Shown: one piece after another, positions 8,644-19,879 of the stretch
Position numbering within the stretch: position 1 is the first letter of the stretch
Layout of the letters: each line of letters starts with the position of its first letter
DNA from: Neptunomonas marina
Lineage (GTDB): Bacteria; Pseudomonadota; Gammaproteobacteria; Pseudomonadales; Balneatricaceae
NCBI RefSeq assembly: GCF_004005935.1
Contig: NZ_SACQ01000005.1
Span: 186,001-250,000 of the forward strand
Length of the DNA stretch: 64,000 nt
Reading direction: 5' to 3'
The notes under the pieces: model-generated
Database searches by the model: none
The model's input: only the letters and a program-made list of their open reading frames with translations
Told to the model about the DNA's origin: nothing
Made by a program: the position numbers and the translations under genes

Positions 8644-11143
8644 TGTTCTCTTCACGCTGTTCAAATCCTGTGATCTTCTCTAAGAAGGTGGACCCACCAC
8701 TGGTTCCGAAGTTGCCCAATCCCTTCAGCATAAACTGGATGTAGATAGAGTTGTCTTTCTCGTCATTGTCCTTCAACCAGCGGCGCGCGATAACGCGTGT
8801 ACGCCAGCAGCAGCTTTCATATTCAACCCCGAAAGCTGTGTCGATATCGTCTTCGTTCAACCAGTCATACTGCCAGACGCCCAATGTTGACCAGCGGTTA
8901 TTAACTGGCCAGATGAAAGAGGCGGTACTCTGTTCACGCACATCCTCTTTAAAGCGGTAGCTAAAGCTCGCGATACGGTTGATATCTTCTTCGTAACGCA
9001 CCGAAAAGTTATTTTCCGTGTTCTGGAATTGGGTGTGATCGAAGTTTGCATCAAAAGTTGCAATGACGCGTTGGTTTGGTCGCCAGTTGACGGTTGTGGC
9101 GATATCGCTGAACTTATCATCGATAAGGTGCGCATCCTCTTCGTTGAGTTTTACGCTCGGCTTCTCGAAGAAGTACGCTTGGCCAACACTCGCGCTGACG
9201 GCTTCGCGGCCTTGGTCATCAATTAAGCGAGTGGTAACCCCCATGGATATCTGCTGAGCATCACCAATGCGGTCTTGTCCACTAAAACGGTTGTAGCGAA
9301 ACAGCGAACGGTAGCTAAAGTCGTAGGCGGCTGAGTCAAAGTCAGGAATGTGTGACTGGTCTTTCTCTGGGACGTATAAGCCAAATAAGCGTGGCTCGAG
9401 CGTTTGCATATAATCGTTACCGATAATATGCGTATCGCGCTCGAATACAACACCGGAGTCAATACTCAGCACAGGCACTGCAACGGATGGCGTATCATCA
9501 AGACCGGCTAGTTGGTTATCGAGTGAGTACTGTGTATACCAGAACTTAGCCGAAGGTTTCACATAGCCCCATTGGTTTCGGAAGCTGGCGGTCAGCGTAG
9601 GCTCGAAATGGATTCGGTCGCCGATAATGCGGTCTGCGCCGGTTAAGCCATCGAGATCACGATCAAAGCGGTTGAAGTCGATCAGGTAGCGCGCATCCAG
9701 CCAAGATTTACCTGTATTGGGTGTGCCGATAAAGCTGATTTGGGGCAAACGGCGATAGGGCGCCAAGGTGTCATCAATGGTTTGGTAGCTTTGCAATGCA
9801 ATATGCGCTTGCCATTGGCTTTCTATATAGGAGAGTCGCGCATAACGATTCAGGTGGCTTTGCTCGGTGATGTCTAGGCCGGACCCCACATCATCGAAAT
9901 AGTCGTTGTCGCTAACCGCGAGGTAGTCGATTTTGCTACGCCAGTGCGCGCCTTGCTTGCCATCATGTTCAAGGCCTAGCAGCCACCGTGTATCTCCGTA
10001 GCGTCGATCATCCGGCAAAACGGCGGTGCTTAAAGTGTTGAGTGAGTACTCGTTCATGTAACGGAACTCGTTTTCAAGCATCAAGCCGCGCTTCTCGAAG
10101 TAACGTGGTGTCAGGGTATCGTCCATATGAGGGGCGATATTGAAGTAGTAAGGGGTGGATAGCTCCAAACCCTCGCTACTGGTGTAGCGGATCGAAGGGT
10201 ATAAAAAGCCTGATAGGCGTTTATCATCGATCGGGAAATAAAATATCGGCACATAAAGCACCGGCACATTACCAAGGCGCAGTGTTGCGTTCTCGGCACG
10301 ACCAAAGCCACTTGCTTGATCGAGTTGAATTTCAGACGCCGCTACCTGCCATGATTCAACCCCCGGCGGGCACTGTGTATAGGTGCCGTCGGTGATCGTG
10401 ATGGTGCGGTCTTCGTTGCGAGATACCTTCGCAACGGAGCCGCGGATGCGTTGCTCATGTAGAACGTACTCGGCATCGTATAACGTGGTGGTCGCGGTGT
10501 TGGTATTAGACTCTGCACGCTTACCCGTTAGGAGCATACCGGGTTCTCGATAGGTTGCTCCGCCACTCAACGTGATTTGCCCCGTTTCCTGATCGATCAG
10601 TGCTGACGAGCTATAAAGGCTACGCTGACCTTGGACGATTTTTACACTTCCGGTCAACTCTGTACCCAATCCTAGCTGAGCGATGCCTTTATCTGCATCA
10701 ATAACAACGGGTTGCTCGGAGAACGGCGTACCATCGCCCTCAGGTAGATCGGGCTGAATATATTGACCTGCACAGAGTTGGCCATCTCCGCGGCGCTGTG
10801 GGTACCAATCGAGATACGAATAGCGGCCTTGGCGCGATGTTGCTGGCGCTGTCTGTGTTGCTGCTGGCTGTACCGTTGGTTTAGCGGCGCTTGATACAGC
10901 TGGTGCTGCAACCGCTGATTGGCCGTTAGTGCTGGTGGGGTTCGCCGGTGCTTGAGCCGGTGCCGCTGTGGTTTGTCTGGGAGCACCCAGTGCTTGGGAG
11001 GACTTTTCAGCGCAACTCCAGCTACCATCGACCGCCTCGCAGTCCCAACCAGCGTTGGCTGCGGTAGCAAGTTCTGATTGAGATAAAAGAGCAGCAGTAA
11101 TCGCGAGCGTTAGCTTATGAGCGCGGACTTTCTGAAACGGCAT
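8630..11143 (-). CDS. lptD: LPS-assembly protein LptD
   Basis: Large outer-membrane beta-barrel that inserts lipopolysaccharide into the outer leaflet with LptE. The 837-residue product has a signal peptide ending near ATAANA, a cysteine pair (WDCEAVDGSWSC), then a low-complexity Ala/Pro/Thr/Gln linker of about 60 residues. After that come LDWYPQRR...CAGQYIQP, the LptA-like beta-jellyroll with ADKGIAQ, and a long barrel ending in adjacent cysteines (YESCCWR). The ATG at 11143 is preferred because it begins directly with the signal peptide; an in-frame ATG exists at 11230. First gene of the lptD-surA-pdxA-rsmA-apaG-apaH-glpE-cca series. Confidence 0.96.
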   Translation of the reverse strand: MPFQKVRAHKLTLAITAALLSQSELATAANAGWDCEAVDGSWSCAEKSSQALGAPRQTTAAPAQAPANPTSTNGQSAVAAPAVSSAAKPTVQPAATQTAPATSRQGRYSYLDWYPQRRGDGQLCAGQYIQPDLPEGDGTPFSEQPVVIDADKGIAQLGLGTELTGSVKIVQGQRSLYSSSALIDQETGQITLSGGATYREPGMLLTGKRAESNTNTATTTLYDAEYVLHEQRIRGSVAKVSRNEDRTITITDGTYTQCPPGVESWQVAASEIQLDQASGFGRAENATLRLGNVPVLYVPIFYFPIDDKRLSGFLYPSIRYTSSEGLELSTPYYFNIAPHMDDTLTPRYFEKRGLMLENEFRYMNEYSLNTLSTAVLPDDRRYGDTRWLLGLEHDGKQGAHWRSKIDYLAVSDNDYFDDVGSGLDITEQSHLNRYARLSYIESQWQAHIALQSYQTIDDTLAPYRRLPQISFIGTPNTGKSWLDARYLIDFNRFDRDLDGLTGADRIIGDRIHFEPTLTASFRNQWGYVKPSAKFWYTQYSLDNQLAGLDDTPSVAVPVLSIDSGVVFERDTHIIGNDYMQTLEPRLFGLYVPEKDQSHIPDFDSAAYDFSYRSLFRYNRFSGQDRIGDAQQISMGVTTRLIDDQGREAVSASVGQAYFFEKPSVKLNEEDAHLIDDKFSDIATTVNWRPNQRVIATFDANFDHTQFQNTENNFSVRYEEDINRIASFSYRFKEDVREQSTASFIWPVNNRWSTLGVWQYDWLNEDDIDTAFGVEYESCCWRTRVIARRWLKDNDEKDNSIYIQFMLKGLGNFGTSGGSTFLEKITGFEQREENNEYY

Positions 11144-11192
11144 CCAATGTTCCAATAGCTGGGTAAAGAGCAGGAAACTCTTTATTCTTCGG

Positions 11193-11220
11193 TTGAGTAA
11201 GTTATAGAGTCTGGAATAAT
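11193..11220 (+). promoter_or_regulatory. Candidate promoter of amgK
   Basis: TTGAGT (11193-11198) and AATAAT (11215-11220) are separated by 16 nt in the lptD/amgK divergent region and would give a leader of about 30 nt before the amgK ATG at 11259. The match is moderate and the region is AT-rich, so chance similarity is possible. Confidence 0.4.
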
Positions 11221-11258
11221 AAACATTCATAGTTAGTTGTGCTAGAGGAAACCACAGG

Positions 11259-13808
<2,550 letters not shown>

Positions 13809-13832
13809 TGTTTTGAGCCACTGAAGATGATG

Positions 13833-14987
13833 TTAAATGGCGTCGTCTTTAGTTGGCGGAGCCGCGCTGCCAGGGCGTAGCTCCGTTGTTGGTGCTGGAT
13901 CGGCTTTGCGGGTCACTTTCTTTTTGTCGCGCTCAGCGGCAACGATATGTTTCTCTAAAACACCACGGGTGTAGCGTACCAGCCATGCTTCACCTTGTGA
14001 GGTTGTCGTCACTTTAGGTAGCCGTATCTGGTGGTAGTTGTTGAGCTCGTTACGCTTTGCTGCAATTAAACGCTGCTTTGCGTCGAATGTATTAGGCGCG
14101 AGTCGATTGCTTGGTGGTGTTGCGCTGTAGAGCTCAATGGTGGTGAGCTTTAACTTTGGAATGACTGCTTGTAAGTTGGGAGCGCTGATATCAGCTGACG
14201 CCATCGGGTTGATCAGCATTAAACGGATATTTTTCTCACCTTGAATGGCCTCTGCAATACCTGCCGCCCATGTAGCCCCCGAACCGATACCTACAATTAC
14301 CACGCGTTGAGCCTCGCGCTTAAAGAGTTCATCCAAGGCACTATTGGTTAAAGCGAGAATTTTTTCAGCGCGATCTGATGTTTGTGCTGGTTTCTCTTCA
14401 CTCTCGTTAGGTTCTGATGTGGTCGCTGCGTTAGGCGCACTCGGCGCTTCGTCGGTGCTAGGTGTCGGCTCTTCTGTTGCTTCTGCTTCTTCGCTGGGCG
14501 CGTCTGCGGGTTGACGTTTGATAAGCTTGAGAACCGGTAACGTGCGCTCGGGGATAGCGGGTTCTATTGGGCGGGGCAGCGGTAGTGCTAGCGTCGCCCA
14601 GCCATATGCCGGTAGTTGTGAACGTAGCGCCTCAGCAATCAAGGGCCAGCGCTGGTGCTGAGTGTCATCCGCCATGATAAGTAGAGCACCTTTGGCCTCG
14701 GTTGTTTCACGGTCTCGGTAGAAGGCTGGAAAGCGCTCGTCATTCTGCTCAATCACAATGACTTCGCTGAGTGGGTCGGCCAGTTGCCGCTCTAAGTCAG
14801 CTTGAAGCGAGGTGAAAGGGGTTGGTTCTGTTCTGGGTGGCGGCGGTGTCGCGGGCGTGCTGGCTTCCTCTGTGACCTCTGCAGTGGCGTCATCATCTGC
14901 GACGGGAGTCTCTGCGAACGATACGACGCTTGCGAGCGAGCATAATAGAAACAGAAAAGATGAGGTCAGAACGCCGCGTTGTTTCAT
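13833..14987 (-). CDS. Secreted DUF3530-like protein, alpha/beta-hydrolase fold
   Basis: A 384-residue protein with a signal peptide (MKQRGVLTSSFLFLLCSLAS...SFA-E). A Pro/Thr/Glu-rich linker follows (about 30-57), then a domain with an alpha/beta-hydrolase look: ALLIMADDTQHQRWPLI, GWATLALPLP, and a nucleophile-elbow-like VIVGIGSGATWA at 230-240. A second acidic low-complexity insert occupies about 160-205. Resemblance to DUF3530 proteins, found before rpe in pseudomonads, is my recollection. No biochemical role is known to me. Convergent with djlA, divergent from rpe. Confidence 0.75.
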   Translation of the reverse strand: MKQRGVLTSSFLFLLCSLASVVSFAETPVADDDATAEVTEEASTPATPPPPRTEPTPFTSLQADLERQLADPLSEVIVIEQNDERFPAFYRDRETTEAKGALLIMADDTQHQRWPLIAEALRSQLPAYGWATLALPLPRPIEPAIPERTLPVLKLIKRQPADAPSEEAEATEEPTPSTDEAPSAPNAATTSEPNESEEKPAQTSDRAEKILALTNSALDELFKREAQRVVIVGIGSGATWAAGIAEAIQGEKNIRLMLINPMASADISAPNLQAVIPKLKLTTIELYSATPPSNRLAPNTFDAKQRLIAAKRNELNNYHQIRLPKVTTTSQGEAWLVRYTRGVLEKHIVAAERDKKKVTRKADPAPTTELRPGSAAPPTKDDAI

Positions 14988-15097
14988 GATCGTGTGTCGT
15001 TAATCTCTTAAATCTATGGGCAAATGACTCCCTCAACTGAGCGAGCTTGGGTACAATAGTGGCCTTAAATCCACAGACTCTCAAGGCTCGCTCTATT

Positions 15098-15772
15098 ATG
15101 ACCGATTTTCTGATCGCACCCTCTATCCTTTCTGCGGACTTCGCTCGATTAGGGGAAGAAGTTGATAACGTTCTCGCTGCAGGCGCGGATATTGTGCACT
15201 TTGATGTGATGGATAATCACTATGTGCCTAACTTAACGATTGGGCCGATGGTGTGTAAGGCGTTGCGCAATCATGGCGTGACAGCGCCGATTGATGTACA
15301 TCTGATGGTAAAACCGGTTGATCGCATGATTGGCGACTTTATTGAAGCGGGTGCAAGTTACATCACCTTCCACCCAGAAGCGTCTGAGCATATTGATCGC
15401 TCCTTGCAGATGATCCGTGATGGCGGATGTAAGTCGGGTTTGGTATTCAACCCCGCAACGCCACTGCATTACCTTGACCATGTTATGGATAAGGTCGACA
15501 TGATCTTGCTGATGTCCGTTAACCCAGGGTTTGGGGGGCAGAAGTTTATCCCAGGAACACTAGACAAGCTGCGCCAAGCGCGTGAGCTAATCGACGCTAG
15601 TGGGTATGATATTCGCTTGGAAGTTGATGGTGGCGTGGGTGTTGGCAATATTGCTGAGATCGCACAAGCCGGCGCAGATACTTTTGTTGCTGGATCTGCC
15701 ATTTTTAATACCGATGACTATCAAAGCACGATCGATGCGATGCGCGCCGAGCTTGCCAAAGTCACACGATGA
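15098..15772 (+). CDS. rpe: Ribulose-phosphate 3-epimerase
   Basis: Interconverts ribulose-5-phosphate and xylulose-5-phosphate in the pentose phosphate pathway. The 224-residue TIM barrel has [10 protein letters not shown] near the start, metal-binding [18 protein letters not shown], and the phosphate-binding LEVDGGV near the C-terminus. The ATG at 15098 is chosen over 15047, because [12 protein letters not shown] matches the family N-terminus. It overlaps gph by 4 nt. Confidence 0.97.
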   Translation: MTDFLIAPSILSADFARLGEEVDNVLAAGADIVHFDVMDNHYVPNLTIGPMVCKALRNHGVTAPIDVHLMVKPVDRMIGDFIEAGASYITFHPEASEHIDRSLQMIRDGGCKSGLVFNPATPLHYLDHVMDKVDMILLMSVNPGFGGQKFIPGTLDKLRQARELIDASGYDIRLEVDGGVGVGNIAEIAQAGADTFVAGSAIFNTDDYQSTIDAMRAELAKVTR

Positions 15773-16431
15773 AAACACTGTTTGATGGCCAGTGGCCGGA
15801 TCTAGTGCTGTTTGATTTAGATGGCACCTTGGTAGATAGCGTTCCGGATCTTGCCGCTGCTGTGGATGCGATGCTGGCGCAGTTCGGTAGTGATGTGGCG
15901 GGTCAGCAGCGTGTCGAGACATGGGTCGGGAATGGCGCGCAAACGCTAGTCGAGCGTGCTCTGAGCTGGGCGGATTTAAGCGAAGTTAGCGTGGCTGATG
16001 CGCTGGCGTGCTTTCTGCATCATTATGAGGGGAATTTAGCTGGCGCGAGTTACCTTTATAAGGGGGTGGAGCCATTGTTATCGGGGCTTAAGCAGCTAGG
16101 AGTACCGATGGCTGTGGTCACTAATAAACCGATTGCTCTGACTCACCCTTTGTTGGCTGCGCTTAAGATCGATCATTACTTCAGTGCTGTTGTTGGCGGC
16201 GATAGTTTTGCTCAGAAAAAGCCGGCGCCGATGCCATTACTCAATGTGATGGAAACTCATCAAGTCTCTGCGGACAGAACCCTCATGGTGGGGGATTCGA
16301 TTAATGATGTTGCAGCTGCTCGCGCAGCGGGTTGTAAGGTTGTGGCGGTTACCTATGGTTATAACCATGGGGAGCCGATAGAAGCGACAGGGCCTGATAA
16401 AATCGTTGATCGCCTTGATGAGTTACTTTGA
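15769..16431 (+). CDS. gph: Phosphoglycolate phosphatase
   Basis: HAD-superfamily phosphatase that removes 2-phosphoglycolate. The 220-residue protein has motif [10 protein letters not shown] with nucleophile Asp16 and Asp18, motif II VVTNKP, the motif III lysine in FAQKKPAP, and motif [14 protein letters not shown]. It overlaps rpe by the ATGA at 15769. In many gammaproteobacteria the next gene is trpS or trpE; here a strong terminator follows at 16476. Confidence 0.93.
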   Translation: MKTLFDGQWPDLVLFDLDGTLVDSVPDLAAAVDAMLAQFGSDVAGQQRVETWVGNGAQTLVERALSWADLSEVSVADALACFLHHYEGNLAGASYLYKGVEPLLSGLKQLGVPMAVVTNKPIALTHPLLAALKIDHYFSAVVGGDSFAQKKPAPMPLLNVMETHQVSADRTLMVGDSINDVAAARAAGCKVVAVTYGYNHGEPIEATGPDKIVDRLDELL

Positions 16432-16475
16432 ATAAGGGCGCTTATTGCTAAAGCTCTCGTCTTCTATCATCTCTT

Positions 16476-16508
16476 AAAAAATACCTAGCCATGTGTTAGG
16501 TATTTTTT
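16476..16508 (+). terminator. Intrinsic terminator after gph (possibly bidirectional)
   Basis: A perfect 12-bp stem AAAAAATACCTA / TAGGTATTTTTT (16476-16487 with 16497-16508) closes a 9-nt loop. The T-run ends the 3' arm on the plus strand and the A-run gives a T-run on the minus strand, so it could also stop ada transcription from the other side. The following 130 bases to the ada stop show nothing else that I recognise. Confidence 0.8.
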
Positions 16509-16638
16509 ATTAGGAAACCATATAGGTGGCTTTAATGGGGTGAATTAAGCCGGATGAAGACCCTAGCGCAAAGGTACTGTCTAAATTCTATTGGCATAAC
16601 GTTACGAGATAGGTCTTCATGGTATGAGGATAAGGTTG

Positions 16639-17706
16639 TTAGTCTCTCTGACGTTGTTTTTCCATATCCAATAGTGCTTGTTTACGTTCGGAGCCCCATC
16701 TATAACCTCCAAGGCTGCCGTCACCTCTCAATACTCTGTGGCAAGGAATTAAAACCGCGATACGATTTTTCGCGCAAGCAGTAGCGACGGAGCGGAAGGC
16801 CGTGGGCCTACCGATTTGATTAGCTACCTCACCATAGCTTAGTGTATCCCCCTCTTTGATGCTCAAAAGGAACTTCCAAACTTTGATTTGGAAGGCTGTA
16901 CCTTGCATATCAAGTGGTAGGTCGGGCTTTGGCGCACCATTGCTCAAATGTAAGTTCACAGCATCTATCCAATTGTCTAGCTCCGGTGCTTCTTGAGCGG
17001 GCGAGCAGATCAACTCAGCTTTGGGAAATTCTGTTGAAAGTGCAGTGAGCAAAGATTGCTTTTGCTGTCCAAATTGAAGGAAACATACCCCTTTACCGGT
17101 TGCAGCCATAAGAACCAAACCGTATGTGGTGTCACGACAGGCGTAGAAGATAACCTCTCCCGCTCCCCCCGCTTTGTATGATTTTGGTTGCATACCAAGG
17201 CTGCGCGACTCTTCACCGTATACACGGCTGATGGAACCAAAGCCAGAATCATAAATGGCCTCGGTTATACTGCCGCTCTTTTTTCTTAGAAAGTACTTAA
17301 ACATCTGAATACGAATGGCATCTTGGTAGGACTTTGGTGAAACACCAAACGCCTTCTTGAAGGCACGTTGCAATCTTGATGGTGACACTCCTGCCATACC
17401 TGACAGGCTCGATAGCGTCAGTTTTTCATCGGCATGGTCTTCGATATAGCGGGCGATTTTGATCAAGCTTATGCTTCCTGCCCAGTCAGGGTTGAGCAGA
17501 CAAGCCTTGCAAGGCTGGTAGCCGGCTTGTGTGGCGTCTTTAATCGTCCGAAAAAACTCAAGCTTCTCTAAATCGATTTGGTTTGATGTGCATGACGGCT
17601 TGCAAAAAATACCTGTACCGACCATCCCATAAAAAAACTGGCCATCGCGGGATGGGTCCTTAGATGATATCGCTTCTTTCATAACGCGATCCGGTGGCAA
17701 TGTCAT
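16639..17706 (-). CDS. ada: Bifunctional DNA repair methyltransferase/regulator Ada
   Basis: Repairs methylphosphotriesters and O6-methylguanine and, once methylated, activates the adaptive response. The 355-residue protein has the N-terminal zinc site Cys35, Cys39, Cys66 and Cys69, whose spacing equals that of E. coli Ada 38/42/69/72. An AraC-type helix-turn-helix region follows at about 80-185, and a C-terminal O6-alkylguanine transferase domain carries IPCHRV with Cys322. All domains are present. A candidate Ada box lies 67 nt upstream. The base composition looks AT-richer than the flanks. Divergent from an EamA permease. Confidence 0.93.
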   Translation of the reverse strand: MTLPPDRVMKEAISSKDPSRDGQFFYGMVGTGIFCKPSCTSNQIDLEKLEFFRTIKDATQAGYQPCKACLLNPDWAGSISLIKIARYIEDHADEKLTLSSLSGMAGVSPSRLQRAFKKAFGVSPKSYQDAIRIQMFKYFLRKKSGSITEAIYDSGFGSISRVYGEESRSLGMQPKSYKAGGAGEVIFYACRDTTYGLVLMAATGKGVCFLQFGQQKQSLLTALSTEFPKAELICSPAQEAPELDNWIDAVNLHLSNGAPKPDLPLDMQGTAFQIKVWKFLLSIKEGDTLSYGEVANQIGRPTAFRSVATACAKNRIAVLIPCHRVLRGDGSLGGYRWGSERKQALLDMEKQRQRD

Positions 17707-17772
17707 GATGTGACCTTCGTAGTTCCTCAGTATTCAGGCATGTAACCATTTATCACACGAAATGAATATCCG

Positions 17773-17787
17773 ATTATTGCGCTAAAA
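17773..17787 (-). promoter_or_regulatory. Candidate Ada box
   Basis: On the minus strand the sequence TTTTAGCGCAATAAT lies 67-81 nt upstream of the ada ATG. It shares the GCGCAA core and several flanking A/T positions with the Ada-binding site of the E. coli ada promoter (AAAGCGCAAGA core). Autoregulation would be expected from the family. The match is short and was judged by eye. Confidence 0.4.
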
Positions 17788-17918
17788 CTCGAAGCTCTGT
17801 GCGGGGTTGTTCGTCATTGCCTAGGGCGTATGGTGGCACAGTGCAAGAAACGGATGTTATCCGGCATTGTTGAGTAATAGTCTGGCTAAAACCTGAAATA
17901 TTGATAAAGGAGATAGTC

Positions 17919-18836
17919 ATGGTTTCACCGGTTAATACACTCATGGGGGTTCGTGAGTGGTTAATGCTTTTGACTCTTTCACTACTTTGGGGAGGGTCGT
18001 TTTTCTTTATCGGTGTCGCTGTGCTAGAGCTTCAGCCGTTGACGATTGTGGCATTAAGGTTAGGTATCGCAGCGAGTGTCCTGTGGGCAATAGTTTTTTT
18101 TATGAAGTTATTTCCCGTTGTTGATCTAAAGTTGCTCGGCGCGTTCTTATGCATGGGTATTCTGAATAATGTTATTCCCTTCACGCTCATTGTATGGGGA
18201 CAGACTCAAATTGCGTCAGGGGTGGCATCAATTCTCAATGCTTCAACACCAATATTTACCGTGGTTGTAGCTGGAGTAGTGCTAAGCGACGAGAGGGCAA
18301 CGCTTTTAAAACTTCTAGGTGTAATCATTGGTTTTTTAGGTGTTGTGATGGTTTTGGGTATACCAAATGCTAACGATGAAAATAGCTTTTTGGCGCAACT
18401 AGCCATTATCGCCGCGGCGTTATCCTATGCTTTTGCTGGTGTCTATGGAAGACGCTTTAAAGCGATGTCAATACACCCAATAATCACGGCTGCAGGACAA
18501 GTAACAGCATCTTTTTTCGTGATTCTCCCCATCTGTATGCTCGTTGAAACTGGGGCTGAGTTTGACCGTATCAGCGCCGAAGTATGGTTGGCGATTGCTG
18601 GGTTGGCTGTATTCTCTACGGCTATTGCCTATGTGTTGTACTTCAGGATACTCGAGTCCTCAGGAGCAACAAATCTGTTGCTTGTTACTCTTTTGATCCC
18701 AGTGTCTGCGATATTTCTCGGCTGGTTGTTTCTTGATGAAACGTTAGCGATGGAACATTTTTTCGGTATGGGTTTGATCGCGCTTGGCCTATCAGTAGTT
18801 GATGGACGTATATGGATGCGAAAAACTAACGCTTAA
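17919..18836 (+). CDS. EamA/DMT-family permease
   Basis: A 305-residue integral membrane protein of the drug/metabolite transporter superfamily, with two EamA repeats and about ten hydrophobic segments. The first half includes LLWGGSFFFIGVAV and NNVIPFTLIVWGQTQIASGVASILN, typical of the family; the second repeat includes ALSYAFAGVYGRRF. Substrate cannot be predicted. The ATG at 17919 follows AAGGAG at 17907-17912; an in-frame TTG at 17901 is less likely. Divergent from ada with a 212-nt spacer; shared control is possible but not shown. Confidence 0.85.
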   Translation: MVSPVNTLMGVREWLMLLTLSLLWGGSFFFIGVAVLELQPLTIVALRLGIAASVLWAIVFFMKLFPVVDLKLLGAFLCMGILNNVIPFTLIVWGQTQIASGVASILNASTPIFTVVVAGVVLSDERATLLKLLGVIIGFLGVVMVLGIPNANDENSFLAQLAIIAAALSYAFAGVYGRRFKAMSIHPIITAAGQVTASFFVILPICMLVETGAEFDRISAEVWLAIAGLAVFSTAIAYVLYFRILESSGATNLLLVTLLIPVSAIFLGWLFLDETLAMEHFFGMGLIALGLSVVDGRIWMRKTNA

Positions 18837-18968
18837 CGAAGTCTGTTAGTACTCTCTGGGATGCACGGTCAGCTTCACGGTATCGGCTAGTGCGTCTTTT
18901 CCTAGACGTGTATTTCGTTAGGGTATATCGGAGGCTTGAAATGAGAGTCTATCGGGTGAGCAGTTCTA

Positions 18969-19007
18969 AAAGCTTCGGCTTTGAGGAGGTAGGTTTTAGC
19001 TACCTCC
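18969..19007 (+). other. Two consecutive RNA hairpins downstream of the EamA permease gene
   Basis: In the 270-nt gap after the permease gene, AAAGC-TTCG-GCTTT (18969-18982) forms a UUCG-capped hairpin. It is followed at once by a 9-bp stem AGGAGGTAG / CTACCTCCT (18984-18992 with 19000-19008) with a 7-nt loop. Neither is followed by a long T-run. Together with the terminator at 19051 they suggest a structured 3' untranslated region or a small RNA. No convincing ORF occupies the gap. Confidence 0.45.
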
Positions 19008-19050
19008 TTAGGCAATATCTATTCAGTCACTGGATACATCAGATCAAGCG

Positions 19051-19092
19051 GATACCACTGCCTTGTGAGCGCACCATAGGTGGTATCTTTTT
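19051..19092 (+). terminator. Putative intrinsic terminator between EamA gene and hpt
   Basis: GATACCAC (19051-19058) pairs with GTGGTATC (19080-19087), followed by five T residues. The 21-nt loop can form a small inner GTG/CAC stem. The T-run is on the plus strand, so it would end transcripts coming from the permease gene about 215 nt upstream, just before the convergent hpt gene. Confidence 0.55.
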
Positions 19093-19106
19093 GGGGTAGG
19101 TGTGAA

Positions 19107-19667
19107 TTACAGCCCTTTAACCGCATAAATGCCGGGTGCGTTACGCCAGTACCCGTGGTAGTCCATGCCGTAGCCGAAGATGTAACGGTCTTCGACCTCA
19201 AGTGCGGCAAAATCAGGCTTTAGGCCCGGAGTCGCTTTACGATCATGTAGTTTGTCTACGAGTACCGCAGTTTTCACCTCACTCGCACCTTTGGCTTGGC
19301 AGTAGTTGATGATCTCAACCAGCGTATGGCCTTCGTCAAGAATATCGTCAACGATAAGCACTGGGCGTCCGGTAAAGTCGATCATCGGCGGAACTTTCCA
19401 CTCTAGCTCATGCCCAGACGTAGTGTTGCGATAGCGCGTGGCGTGCATATAACCCGCTTCTAGTGGGAAATCCAATTTGGTGAGGAGCTTGCCACCGATT
19501 ACGAGGCCGCCGTTCATGATGCTGAAAATAACCGGGTTTTTATCTTTCCATGATGCCGTAATTTCAGCCGCCATTGTGTTAATTGAGGCTTCAATCTCCG
19601 CCTCGCTGAATAGCAAATCGGCGTCTGAGTAAACTTGTTTGATATGGTCAATATCGGTTTTCGGCAT
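19107..19667 (-). CDS. hpt: Hypoxanthine-guanine phosphoribosyltransferase
   Basis: Salvages hypoxanthine or guanine with PRPP to IMP or GMP. The 186-residue type I phosphoribosyltransferase has the PRPP-binding motif VLIVDDILDEGHT near 103-115, and a base-binding C-terminal segment ending VEDRYIFGYGMDYHGYWRN. It is divergent from upp. A dyad GATTAAA-N8-TTTAATC (19710-19731) lies 43 nt upstream of its start. Whether hypoxanthine or guanine is preferred cannot be told from the sequence. Confidence 0.9.
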   Translation of the reverse strand: MPKTDIDHIKQVYSDADLLFSEAEIEASINTMAAEITASWKDKNPVIFSIMNGGLVIGGKLLTKLDFPLEAGYMHATRYRNTTSGHELEWKVPPMIDFTGRPVLIVDDILDEGHTLVEIINYCQAKGASEVKTAVLVDKLHDRKATPGLKPDFAALEVEDRYIFGYGMDYHGYWRNAPGIYAVKGL

Positions 19668-19709
19668 TGTGTCTGTACCGCTATGTTTTGGCTACCAAGG
19701 CAACCATGT

Positions 19710-19731
19710 GATTAAAACAGGAGGTTTAATC
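19710..19731. promoter_or_regulatory. Inverted repeat in the hpt/upp divergent region
   Basis: GATTAAA (19710-19716) and TTTAATC (19725-19731) form a perfect 7-bp dyad with an 8-nt spacer, 43 nt upstream of the hpt ATG. Size and position suit an operator, but it does not match PurR or another site I can name. Confidence 0.35.
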
Positions 19732-19783
19732 GGCGAAACTCTACTCATCCTGCGAAAAAAGGGCAAGATCTAAACAAGGAATC

Positions 19784-19812
19784 ATGACATCTGAGTCAGG
19801 TTTCTTTACTAT
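19784..19812 (+). promoter_or_regulatory. Candidate promoter of upp-uraA
   Basis: ATGACA (19784-19789), a 17-nt spacer and TACTAT (19807-19812) precede a leader of about 60 nt before the upp ATG at 19880. The spacing is ideal and both hexamers have one or two mismatches to the sigma-70 consensus. Confidence 0.5.
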
Positions 19813-19879
19813 TTCGCCCTGAGGATTGTTTGGAAAAAATGGTGCCGGGAATCGCATCGCAGGCCAAAAGAGATTGAGA

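Noticed and set aside
13833-14987. Calling the DUF3530-like protein an active lipase or esterase
   Set aside because: The nucleophile elbow reads GIGSGA and is degenerate; Asp and His partners are not evident by eye.
18890-19099. 69-residue plus-strand ORF in the gap after the EamA gene
   Set aside because: No ribosome binding site of note, odd residue composition, and it runs across the hairpins and the terminator stem; non-coding structure explains it better.
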